Source: Pseudomonas arcuscaelestis (lineage in GTDB: Bacteria; Pseudomonadota; Gammaproteobacteria; Pseudomonadales; Pseudomonadaceae). From it: a DNA stretch of 64,000 nt. The position numbers and the translations under genes were made by a program. Positions 50,950-58,129 of the stretch are shown here, piece by piece. Where the stretch lies: contig NZ_JACOPV010000009.1 of the NCBI RefSeq assembly GCF_016881005.1, forward strand, positions 1-64,000. Reading direction: 5' to 3'. Every line of letters begins with the position of its first letter. Within the stretch, counting starts at the first letter, position 1. The notes below the pieces were generated by a model. It was given only the letters and a program-made list of their open reading frames with translations, was not told the origin of the DNA and searched no databases.

Positions 50950-51929
50950 TGGGTAGGTCACCGGCTTTCATACTGGCTTTGGCTGCGCTAGGTGGCTGTG
51001 CTACAGAGCCACCTTGGATAGCAGCCCCCCCTAACGCATTCTGCTACACGCATGCTGAAAAGACCTGCATCGGGGATTTGATCGCCAAGAGTGTGGAGGC
51101 TGAGCAGCCCGGCATAACTCGTGAAGACTCTATACGGGTGACAAGGGCCGTGGTGACCGGCGCAGGCCTACCAGAGCCCAAGTCCTTAGCTGATCTACGG
51201 AGCCAATCTGAGCTGGTGATGTGCCTGCGTCCTGATGATGATTTCGTTTCGGCTGGGGCTGCAATCAGTGCTGCTAGGGAAAAGCGTTTCACATTTGCAC
51301 TGAATAATGCAGAGAAGGTGCAAGAACCAGAGGCCCGATTATTCGCCCTCAGGCACATCGCAGCTCTCGCAGCTCGATCAGACGACGAGAAGGCGATCGC
51401 CAGGTCTTTGAACACTTTGAGCGAGCAGGACAAACCGGCTTACATGGAAGCCTTACAGCAGCGTCTTTTGACCCTGCTATCGACTGGGGATCTGGAGCGG
51501 GCCAAAGCACTGCGTGAAGGATTGCTTGAGTTCTACGCGGAACGTCCTGATAGCACTATGGCCGTCGCTCAGATTGCCATCAGCTATGCGACCTCTGGCC
51601 GGATTGAGGACGCAAATGCGTTTCTACGTCGAGCTTCAGAGAAGGTCAAAGGGCTGAATACGGAGGATATGCGAACCCTCTTTGAGGTGGTCATAAAAGC
51701 TGCCAAGGGTGTGTACCCACCCCCGCAAGACTTCTTCGCTTTCTCCAGTGACGCGATGAGGTTGGAGGCATACGTCCAGCTGGCGGTGCTTTATGACCGT
51801 TCGGGGCAGGTTGGGAACTCTCGACGAGCTGCTGCAGACATGGCCAGGTTTGCTCAGAAGTCCTCATTCAAGGTCGAAGGCCAAGTCGCCATGCGGGCTT
51901 TCAGCAAGCTACTCATTGAGGCGATGTAG
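50949..51929 (+). CDS. Lipoprotein with TPR-like helical repeats
   Basis: The 326-residue product has a lipobox (ALAALGGCATEP, Cys17) and a helical body with paired repeats (about 110-300), for example AAREKRFTFALNNAEKVQEP followed by EARLFALRHIAALAAR, and AVAQIAISYATSGRIEDANA. Two Cys near residues 32 and 40 may pair. The ATG shares one base with the previous stop. Function unknown. Confidence 0.65.
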   Translation: MGRSPAFILALAALGGCATEPPWIAAPPNAFCYTHAEKTCIGDLIAKSVEAEQPGITREDSIRVTRAVVTGAGLPEPKSLADLRSQSELVMCLRPDDDFVSAGAAISAAREKRFTFALNNAEKVQEPEARLFALRHIAALAARSDDEKAIARSLNTLSEQDKPAYMEALQQRLLTLLSTGDLERAKALREGLLEFYAERPDSTMAVAQIAISYATSGRIEDANAFLRRASEKVKGLNTEDMRTLFEVVIKAAKGVYPPPQDFFAFSSDAMRLEAYVQLAVLYDRSGQVGNSRRAAADMARFAQKSSFKVEGQVAMRAFSKLLIEAM

Positions 51930-51930
51930 G

Positions 51931-51965
51931 TTATCCACAATACCGGTGAGTAACCATGTGAATAA
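51931..51965. promoter_or_regulatory. Two DnaA-box-like sites before the clamp gene
   Basis: TTATCCACA at 51,931-51,939 is a perfect box on the plus strand. TGTGAATAA at 51,957-51,965 is TTATTCACA on the minus strand, which fits TTATNCACA. They are 17 bases apart and lie before the class 1 motif. Confidence 0.65.
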
Positions 51966-52030
51966 CTGTCGGTAACGCTCAGTGTGCCGACCTCTGCCTT
52001 GGTTGATCATTCTTTGATCAATCCGGCCGC

Positions 52031-52059
52031 TTCTGGCACACCGGCTACTGGGGAATCAT
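52031..52059 (+). promoter_or_regulatory. Class 1 plasmid promoter motif before the clamp gene
   Basis: TTCTGGCAC at 52,031-52,039, 14 bases, AATCAT at 52,054-52,059. It lies 55 bases before the start at 52,086. Confidence 0.6.
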
Positions 52060-52085
52060 GGGTCATACCTTACAAGGGACAGCCC

Positions 52086-53195
52086 ATGAAAATCTCCATC
52101 AAATCTACCGATCTAGCCCAATACCTGAAGACTGTAGCTCGCGTACCACAGCGTAAAGCGACTGACGTCTATGGTCACCTGTTGCTAGAGGTCAGCACTG
52201 CGGTGTTGTCCCTGTCTGCACATAATGGTCAGCAGCAAATGACCCTTGATGTGCCTGCGGACCTGTTCTCCCTTACTGGCGAGGGGTTCGCGGTATGCGT
52301 ACCAGCGTCCAAGTTTGACCAAGTGATCGCGTCCCTACCAAAAGGCGCGATGGTCACCATCAGCTTTGCCGAGAGCAAAGTTGTCATTGCCTCAGGCCGC
52401 TCACGTTTCTCGCTCGCGACACTCCCGGCAGAGCAATTCCCTGTAATGGAGTTCACCGCCGACCAGAGCAAGGGTGAACTGACGCTTCCGGGTGGAACTC
52501 TCAGTACGGCTATCCATCAGGTTGGCTTCTGCGCAGCACGCACGGATGTACGCACCTACCTGAATGGTGTTCTTTTCGAGTTCAAACCGGGCCTTATGAC
52601 CCTGGCTGCGTCTGACGGCCTTCGGCTGGGGGTTGTTGATGTTGCCGTTGAGGGCCAGCCCATGCAGCACTTCATTCTTCCCAGTGCCTGCATTGAGGAC
52701 GTGTGCCAGTTCGTAGGGGCTGGTGATGTGCAGATTGCAACCTCAGGCAACATGGCTCGCTTCTCCAGAGCCGGTGGTGTGCTGCATACGAAGCTGATTG
52801 ACGGCAAATTCCCCGACTATCGAAAGCTGGTTGCTGCCGCTGAGAAAGGGGATGTGGCCCGCGTTGCCCGAGAAGAATTTGCCGGGGCGATGGCACGGGT
52901 TGCACTGCTCTCCGAAGGAACTGTTTCTTTGGTTCGACTAGCAGTCACAGCTGACGCCATCTCCATTCAGTCCGTTGGTGGAAATGCAGAAGACATTGCT
53001 GATGATGTCCTCCCATGCGACTACCACGCAGAACCATTGGAAATTGGTTTCAACGGTTCTCTTGCAGGCGAAATTGTTCGGTCACTTGGAGCTCAAGAGA
53101 TTGACGTTATTTTCTCGGGTGCTGCTTCTGGCACGCTCCTAAGGGCCCGAGACTTGCCATCACACAGTTTCGTATTGATGCCGGTTCGCCTCTAA
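52086..53195 (+). CDS. dnaN: DNA polymerase III beta clamp, plasmid copy
   Basis: The 369-residue protein has the three-domain clamp layout and the expected length. It begins MKISIKSTDLAQYLKTVARV. It contains FSLATLPAEQFPVM, a domain-2 block ending LAASDGLRLGVVDV, GKFPDYRKLV in domain 3 and the C-terminal SFVLMPVRL, close to the MPMRL end of host clamps that lines the ligand pocket. It should load onto DNA as a dimer and tether polymerases. The start at 52,086 has AAGGGA upstream. It shares a transcript with the sigma-factor gene 22 bases downstream. Confidence 0.9.
   Translation: MKISIKSTDLAQYLKTVARVPQRKATDVYGHLLLEVSTAVLSLSAHNGQQQMTLDVPADLFSLTGEGFAVCVPASKFDQVIASLPKGAMVTISFAESKVVIASGRSRFSLATLPAEQFPVMEFTADQSKGELTLPGGTLSTAIHQVGFCAARTDVRTYLNGVLFEFKPGLMTLAASDGLRLGVVDVAVEGQPMQHFILPSACIEDVCQFVGAGDVQIATSGNMARFSRAGGVLHTKLIDGKFPDYRKLVAAAEKGDVARVAREEFAGAMARVALLSEGTVSLVRLAVTADAISIQSVGGNAEDIADDVLPCDYHAEPLEIGFNGSLAGEIVRSLGAQEIDVIFSGAASGTLLRARDLPSHSFVLMPVRL
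53126..53154 (+). promoter_or_regulatory. Class 1 motif inside the clamp gene, before the sigma-factor gene
   Basis: TTCTGGCAC at 53,126-53,134, 14 bases, GAGACT at 53,149-53,154. It lies 92 bases before the sigma gene. It may be an internal promoter through which the sigma factor controls its own gene. Confidence 0.45.
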
Positions 53196-53217
53196 GGCTC
53201 GGCTCTGGAGAACAGCG

Positions 53218-54816
53218 ATGAGCAATGTAGCGATCAAGTATTCGAACACCCTCCCAAGCGCGCCTGAGGCGCGCCTGGGCCTCGGCTTCACCTTGCCTAC
53301 CCAGATGCCGCCCTTCCCTCTGCTGGACGGCCCGAAGGGCCTCCTGACAGCCCGGAACGAACAGGATCTGGGATACCGCATTCTGCTCGGGCAACTGGAC
53401 CGTGTTCGAGCGCTGGCTGTGGATACCGGCATCGTCTCTGCGATGGTGAAGGAAATCTGGGATGCCATGGGGGAGAAGGACAACGTCGATAAAGCGGTGG
53501 CCTTGATTTACCACGAAGGTGCTTGGCTGCGCGTTGGTACTCTCCCAGAGGGCGACTACTCAGACAAGAAGGTCCGTAAAGCCGCCAAGGCAATTGCTGA
53601 CGAGGAGTTCGCCACACTGGTGCGCCGCAAGCTCAACGGCATTCAGACCCTGATCAGTGAGCTGCGTGGGTACGCAACTGAGGGGATGGACGGTACCCTG
53701 TTCAGTTCAGCAGTACGCGATGAACTGCGTCAGAAGCTGTCCGAGATTCTCCCTTACGATTACATCTTGAACCGTGCTGTTGATCAGTTCCGGGCCAATT
53801 GCAAGGAGTTGACCAGCCGCACCCGCGACTTGATCAAGTTCATTTGTGAGGAGGTTCGGATTCCGAAGGTGAAGGCTGAAGGGATTATCTCCGGTAACTG
53901 GACATCCCCGAAGCTCATCCCGGCGCTGCTGATCTCTGGGGGCTACGAGTTGAAGCTGTTCCCCCCGGCGGCGATGAAGAATCTTCGTCTTGGGATCACT
54001 CAACGTCAGAAAGCGATCCTCGAGGCAGCATCTACTGGTGAAGCTCCAGCCGCTGAAATCTTGGCCGCCTGGTCCGTCTTCATGCGCGTGGATCGGGATA
54101 TTGAAAAGTGTGCGGACATCTTCACCAAAGCTAACGTACGACTCGTAGAGCAGCAGGTTGGTCGGTTCCGTTTCTCCGACTCGCAGATTGTCCGCTCTGC
54201 AGCCAACATGGGTTTGACGCGTGCTGTGTACCGCTTCGCCCCAGAGATGGGGTTCCGCTTCTCGACCATTGCAATCCAATGGATTCAAGTTTCGATCAAT
54301 CGTGACCTGGTCGACCAGGAATCAATCCGGCTTCCGGAAGGTATGCACAAGCAGCTGCGCTTGATCAAAGACAAGCTTCAGCTCAACCCGAATGAGTCTA
54401 TCCAGTCCCTGGCTAAGGCTACCAAGCTGGATGAGGATCTCGTACGAGATCTTGTGCACCTAGTTGGCAGTCGGACGTCGATCGACTCCACCTTCCAGGA
54501 GAGTGGATCCGCTGATACTGATGGCCTGCATGAAATGCTGGCTGACACCAACAACGATTTCATGTCGGAAATCGAAGAAGAAAGTACTCGCAATTTTGTG
54601 AACGAAACCCTGGGTCAGGTTCTCAATGAGCGTGAGATCTTCGTAATGATGAACCGCTACGGTATGGGCGATAGCCAGGAAATGACCCTGGCCGAATTGG
54701 CCGCAATCATGAGCCTTTCAAAAGAGCGTGTGCGTCAGATCGAAATGCAGGCTATCGGAAAAATCCGCGACTCGGCGTTCGCTGAAAGCCTTTTTGAAAT
54801 GTGGGGGGACATGTGA
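53218..54816 (+). CDS. RpoD-type plasmid sigma factor
   Basis: The 532-residue protein has a divergent N-terminal half and a clear sigma-70 core from about residue 300. Region 2 is ANVRLVEQQVGRFRF, then MGLTRAVYRFAPEMG and FRFSTIAIQWIQVSINRDLV (region 2.4, about 344-364). Region 4.2 is MTLAELAAIMSLSKERVRQI followed by EMQAIGKIRDSAF. Compared with RpoD (WWIRQAITRSIADQ), the residues that read position -12 are changed (Gln437 to Val, Thr440 to Asn, Arg436 to Gln). The -35-reading ERxRQIE is kept. It should direct host core polymerase to a plasmid-specific promoter set. RNA polymerase anti-sigma genes are not seen nearby. Confidence 0.88.
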   Translation: MSNVAIKYSNTLPSAPEARLGLGFTLPTQMPPFPLLDGPKGLLTARNEQDLGYRILLGQLDRVRALAVDTGIVSAMVKEIWDAMGEKDNVDKAVALIYHEGAWLRVGTLPEGDYSDKKVRKAAKAIADEEFATLVRRKLNGIQTLISELRGYATEGMDGTLFSSAVRDELRQKLSEILPYDYILNRAVDQFRANCKELTSRTRDLIKFICEEVRIPKVKAEGIISGNWTSPKLIPALLISGGYELKLFPPAAMKNLRLGITQRQKAILEAASTGEAPAAEILAAWSVFMRVDRDIEKCADIFTKANVRLVEQQVGRFRFSDSQIVRSAANMGLTRAVYRFAPEMGFRFSTIAIQWIQVSINRDLVDQESIRLPEGMHKQLRLIKDKLQLNPNESIQSLAKATKLDEDLVRDLVHLVGSRTSIDSTFQESGSADTDGLHEMLADTNNDFMSEIEEESTRNFVNETLGQVLNEREIFVMMNRYGMGDSQEMTLAELAAIMSLSKERVRQIEMQAIGKIRDSAFAESLFEMWGDM

Positions 54817-54818
54817 GT

Positions 54819-55181
54819 ATGCGACTGCCAAAACAAGGCGCAGAGATTGAAGTCCGTGGCGTTGTGGGCGTGTACGTCGGCGCAGATGTCATGACCAACG
54901 GTGAGGTTAACTTCACGATTCGTGCAGCGGCATCCAACGTAAAGCTGATGGAGACTCGCTGTCGGGCGCATCAAGACGGACTGCAGAAGATCAATGACAA
55001 TTTCGTATCTGTGCGCTCGAGCGCTTGCCTCTGGCGTCATAGCCCGGCCGGCGGGTTTTATGACGAGGAGGCACAAACCATGCTCGGCAACACGCTGAGT
55101 GACCACAAGGCGTCAGTAGACGCCCAGGCTTTTCAAGAAATGCTTTCATTGCGCAACATGGCTTGGGCGCGATCGCGTTGA
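54819..55181 (+). CDS. Hypothetical protein, 120 residues
   Basis: The ATG at 54,819 is 9 bases after GGGGGGAC and 2 bases after the sigma-factor stop; GTG at 54,813 is an alternative. The product (MRLPKQGAEIEVRGVVGVYV...) begins with beta-strand-like segments. It overlaps the convergent gene by 49 bases. No family is recognised. Confidence 0.5.
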   Translation: MRLPKQGAEIEVRGVVGVYVGADVMTNGEVNFTIRAAASNVKLMETRCRAHQDGLQKINDNFVSVRSSACLWRHSPAGGFYDEEAQTMLGNTLSDHKASVDAQAFQEMLSLRNMAWARSR

Positions 55182-55600
55182 CGAGGGGACGCTTCTGGCT
55201 TTTCGAGCACTATCTTCGCGAATTCGTCCCGGCCTTCAAAATCACCATGAACCTCGAGCTTCCATGCCAGAGAGAGCATTCTCTCGGCATCATCGCAGTC
55301 TACAATTGCTTCGTTGACTGAAGCTTTGACCTCCACACGGGCCTCTTCAACTTTCTCCATTTCTGGTTCGGTCTCTTCGACCACGATCACAACAGGTGGT
55401 GGTGCCGGCGCAAGCACTGGCATGCCCTTGTACCTGGGCATCTCGACATCACTTTCTGGCACTGCGGTCTCAGGCTCCTTCTCGAGACTCAAGGACTGTG
55501 CAGCGTGGGTGCTCAGCTTCAGGTTCCATAGAAACGCCAATGCCACCACAAGCAGCACAAGGCCGATGATCCAAATCAAATTCGATGGAATTTCAATCAC
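55133..55600 (-). CDS. FimV-like membrane protein
   Basis: The 155-residue protein has one N-terminal membrane segment (LIWIIGLVLLVVALAFLW), a Pro/Glu/Val linker and a C-terminal helical domain. That domain (MLSLAWKLEVHGDFEGRDEF then AKIVLEKPEASPRQRDRAQA) resembles the C-terminal TPR-like domain of FimV. FimV organises the pole and supports Chp signalling and type IV pili in Pseudomonas. With the ChpA- and CheB-like genes 4 kb away, a scaffold role is plausible. The similarity is short. Confidence 0.5.
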   Translation of the reverse strand: MIEIPSNLIWIIGLVLLVVALAFLWNLKLSTHAAQSLSLEKEPETAVPESDVEMPRYKGMPVLAPAPPPVVIVVEETEPEMEKVEEARVEVKASVNEAIVDCDDAERMLSLAWKLEVHGDFEGRDEFAKIVLEKPEASPRQRDRAQAMLRNESIS

Positions 55601-55665
55601 GACAACTCTCCCGTGGCTAATGCTGTAATAGTGGATGGCTACTGCCCCATTTATAGGGTTTGCGC

Positions 55666-55693
55666 TGGTGGCACGGTCGATAGAAGGGATACT
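55666..55693 (+). promoter_or_regulatory. Degenerate class 1 motif
   Basis: TGGTGGCAC at 55,666-55,674, 13 bases, GATACT at 55,688-55,693. It lies 54 bases before the start at 55,720. Confidence 0.4.
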
Positions 55694-55719
55694 CGGTGCA
55701 TTCTTTCAGGAGTATCACC

Positions 55720-56268
55720 ATGAACCAGACTGCTACCAATCAATCCCAAAGCATCTCGATCCCAGTCAACCTCAACGGCATGCTTAATGTCACCCTCCCA
55801 GCCCATGTCAATGCCGATGAGTTCTGTGCCCGGGCGCTGGAACAGTTCAAGCGTATGATTGAACTCGAGACGGGTATGGGCGAGTCCGGTGAGGCTACAT
55901 TCTCATTCGACGGCGATGTCTGGAGTACAGAGGGCCAGGCACAGGTTGGCGACCTCATGTTCGAGGTCCAGCACGATCTCGCCATGAACGTTTCCGGCGC
56001 CCTTGTTGCTCTGAAGCCCCGCCAAGGCGAGTTCGGGGCCGATCGCTATCGTAGTCGAATCTGCGCTTATGTTTCGGAACATGATGTCTACGTAACTGGT
56101 CGTTGTTCTCAGACAGATGCTGAAAGGGTCTTGGTCAGTATTCGCATGGACGGCTCGGACCCGACAGTTCATGTAATGAACCCATCCTTCCATGAAGACA
56201 TGGACCTTGAAGGGCAAGTCCCTTTGGTGAGTGTTCCCTTCCGAGGAATGTCGATTGCGTTGAATTGA
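55720..56268 (+). CDS. Hypothetical protein, 182 residues
   Basis: The start at 55,720 has AGGAG upstream. The soluble product (MNQTATNQSQSISIPVNLNG...) has an N-terminal region resembling an HU-like or arc-like strand-helix pattern, but no family is recognised. The C-terminal half is beta-rich. Confidence 0.55.
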   Translation: MNQTATNQSQSISIPVNLNGMLNVTLPAHVNADEFCARALEQFKRMIELETGMGESGEATFSFDGDVWSTEGQAQVGDLMFEVQHDLAMNVSGALVALKPRQGEFGADRYRSRICAYVSEHDVYVTGRCSQTDAERVLVSIRMDGSDPTVHVMNPSFHEDMDLEGQVPLVSVPFRGMSIALN

Positions 56269-56301
56269 CCAACCAGGAATCAGCCGGGATATCATTTGCG
56301 C

Positions 56302-56676
56302 ATGCGTAAACACACCAGTATTTCAAAACCCAAACTCGGTGAAGCCTGCAATGGATGTGGCTACTGCTGCAGCGTGGAACCCTGCATGCTTGCGAAAGAG
56401 TTTCTGCACTCTATGACAGGACCCTGCACTGCCCTAGAGTCGTCGGATGGAAGAAGCCAGTGTGGACTCGTGCGCAACCCTTTGGGGTACTTATTCAAAG
56501 CGGCAAACCCAAATGCTGTTGTTGATGTCCTGGGGCCGCCGGCAGAGCTCCAGGAGGGCTACCAGCTATCCGTACAATTCGCTGCAGCCCTTGGCGTCGG
56601 TCAAGGCTGCGACGCGCAAGACACTGCAGAATCTGCCAGCTGGCAAAGGCTCATACCTGTTCGAAATCTCCAATAG
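56302..56676 (+). CDS. YkgJ-family cysteine-cluster protein
   Basis: The 124-residue product has ACNGCGYCCSVEPC (residues 15-28), the CxxCxxCC...PC signature of YkgJ/FliB-type cysteine clusters, plus further Cys near 42, 55 and 102. These proteins bind a metal or Fe-S centre and some modify flagellin Lys residues. The ATG at 56,302 has no clear Shine-Dalgarno. The role here is unknown. Confidence 0.7.
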   Translation: MRKHTSISKPKLGEACNGCGYCCSVEPCMLAKEFLHSMTGPCTALESSDGRSQCGLVRNPLGYLFKAANPNAVVDVLGPPAELQEGYQLSVQFAAALGVGQGCDAQDTAESASWQRLIPVRNLQ

Positions 56677-56735
56677 CCAGTTTTTGGGGCACCCCTTGGC
56701 CACTATTAGTCAAAGGACCCAATTTGGAGATGAGC

Positions 56736-57737
56736 ATGGCCGTCACCCGACGCGATTTCAGCAAGCTATCTGTAGTCACAAGCCTGGCGGCAGCCACAGG
56801 ACTTAGCCTCAAGCCTGAAGATGCACAGGCGCTGAATGCGTCCCTAGCCACGCTACTTGTTATCGATCCACTGACGCTTAGCTACATGGTCTATGGGCCA
56901 TGCTGCTACTTGTGCCCTGACCACCTCATCGTTTCTCACTACCAGCCTGTCGCGCTCTGTGAAGTGATCAAGGGTGGCGGTGACACAGCACTTGGCCAGC
57001 CAATTGGCGGTCCACTTAGCGTCGGTACCGACAATAACGACTACACCTCGATGCATGTCCGGTTGTGGGAGTTGCCAGATTGGGCAATCGATATTGCTAT
57101 GGCATTCCAGAGCTGCAAGCTCTGCGGGGTGAATGCCGGGAAGACCATTAACATTCCTACTTCAAACCCGCTTGACCTCTGCGGAGCTGCTGCTAACGCT
57201 CTCACGGGCAATGCACTAAAAGCATTCAACAGTGCACTCCCAGCGTGCTTTCCCAAGCTGATTTACGATACTGAATTCGACCCTACCTGGAATACAGGGT
57301 GTCGTGACCTCAGTGTTGCGGCGATGCTCGGCGCGGTGGCTTGTAGCAATCCCCTGACCTCAAGTGTCTCCGTTTGGGGGGCCGAATTGTGTGTAGGTAC
57401 CAATTGGGGGCCACTCTATCCTCGACAAATGGCGAGCCACAATGACAACGCAGCAATTGCTGCAGGTATTGCTGCATACCGCGCCATTCACGTCAGTGGT
57501 TTCGCAGTAGGTTCATTCCCATTCAACGCTGCGATCTCTGTGGGGAAGCTGCAGCAAACCTCACCCGGGATCACTGTGGGCTTCGGTGCTGGAAGCTTGC
57601 TACTGGATACTCAGATGCGTTTGTATCCGGTCTCGCTCGAGGAGATCTATACATTCGTTTGGTGGGTGCCGGTGGTCTGCTGCAAATCTATCGACGAAAT
57701 CATGGGGTTCTGTGAGCCCCAGATGTGCGGCGTCTAG
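56736..57737 (+). CDS. TraU-family-like conjugation protein
   Basis: The 333-residue protein is rich in Cys (about 17) and Trp. It resembles the TraU/PFL_4710 group in length, in the N-terminal GPCCYLCPDHLIVSHYQPVA word (a place where TraU proteins have a Cys-rich turn and a PVAxVEV word), and in the repeated CC/Cys pairs. It begins with a possible twin-arginine leader (VTRRDFSKLSVVTSLAAATG). GGAG lies 6 bases before the ATG at 56,736. TraU proteins act in pilus assembly and DNA transfer in the periplasm. Assignment is by pattern and not certain. Confidence 0.55.
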   Translation: MAVTRRDFSKLSVVTSLAAATGLSLKPEDAQALNASLATLLVIDPLTLSYMVYGPCCYLCPDHLIVSHYQPVALCEVIKGGGDTALGQPIGGPLSVGTDNNDYTSMHVRLWELPDWAIDIAMAFQSCKLCGVNAGKTINIPTSNPLDLCGAAANALTGNALKAFNSALPACFPKLIYDTEFDPTWNTGCRDLSVAAMLGAVACSNPLTSSVSVWGAELCVGTNWGPLYPRQMASHNDNAAIAAGIAAYRAIHVSGFAVGSFPFNAAISVGKLQQTSPGITVGFGAGSLLLDTQMRLYPVSLEEIYTFVWWVPVVCCKSIDEIMGFCEPQMCGV

Positions 57738-57740
57738 GGC

Positions 57741-57771
57741 TTCTGGCACGGCGACATCTGCATAGAGTGAT
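57741..57771 (+). promoter_or_regulatory. Class 1 plasmid promoter motif
   Basis: TTCTGGCAC at 57,741-57,749, followed by TAGAGT after 13 bases or AGTGAT after 16. It lies 52 bases before the start at 57,793. Confidence 0.5.
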
Positions 57772-57792
57772 CCCACTACTGAGGACCACTCT

Positions 57793-58095
57793 ATGCGAAG
57801 CTCCCAAATCAACACCTCCCCTCTTCTCCGCAACTTCGCGACTCTGATCACTACCACCAGTATCCAGGTCAGTACCAAGCTGGGTAGTCAAACTGTGCTT
57901 CGGGCTGAATTCTCCCCTTCGACGTATCCCGACAACGCTGACCAGCAACTCATGTTCCTCAGTGAGTTGATCGCTAGGACTAACCCGGGCGCGCTGGACC
58001 TGCTTAAGGATGTGGCCGAGCGTTGCATTGATGATCAGCGGAAGGCAATCGCCAACCTAATGGGTAGTGGTTCTGCCACACCTCAAACTGCCTGA
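57793..58095 (+). CDS. Hypothetical protein before recA
   Basis: The 100-residue product ([23 protein letters not shown]...) has a helical C-terminus ([20 protein letters not shown]). GAGGA precedes the ATG. The recA promoter motif lies in its last codons. No family is recognised. Confidence 0.55.
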   Translation: MRSSQINTSPLLRNFATLITTTSIQVSTKLGSQTVLRAEFSPSTYPDNADQQLMFLSELIARTNPGALDLLKDVAERCIDDQRKAIANLMGSGSATPQTA

Positions 58096-58099
58096 AGCT
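58071..58099 (+). promoter_or_regulatory. Class 1-like motif before recA
   Basis: TTCTGCCAC at 58,071-58,079, 14 bases, GAAGCT at 58,094-58,099. It lies 59 bases before the ATG at 58,130. No LexA box is seen here. Confidence 0.45.
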
Positions 58100-58129
58100 G
58101 TCCCTACGCAATTCAGCGCAACCACACAT

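Noticed and set aside
55454..55482. Another TTCTGGCAC word
   Set aside because: It lies inside the minus-strand FimV-like gene, the hexamer at the right distance is CCTTCT, and no plus-strand start follows at the usual distance.
13329..57771. Class 1 motif as a sigma-54 promoter (TGGCAC with TTGC 5 bases later)
   Set aside because: Only the site at 21,503 has a TTGC near the right place, and with six bases between instead of five. The other sites lack the -12 GC element, while the hexamer 14 bases after TTCTGGCAC is consistent.
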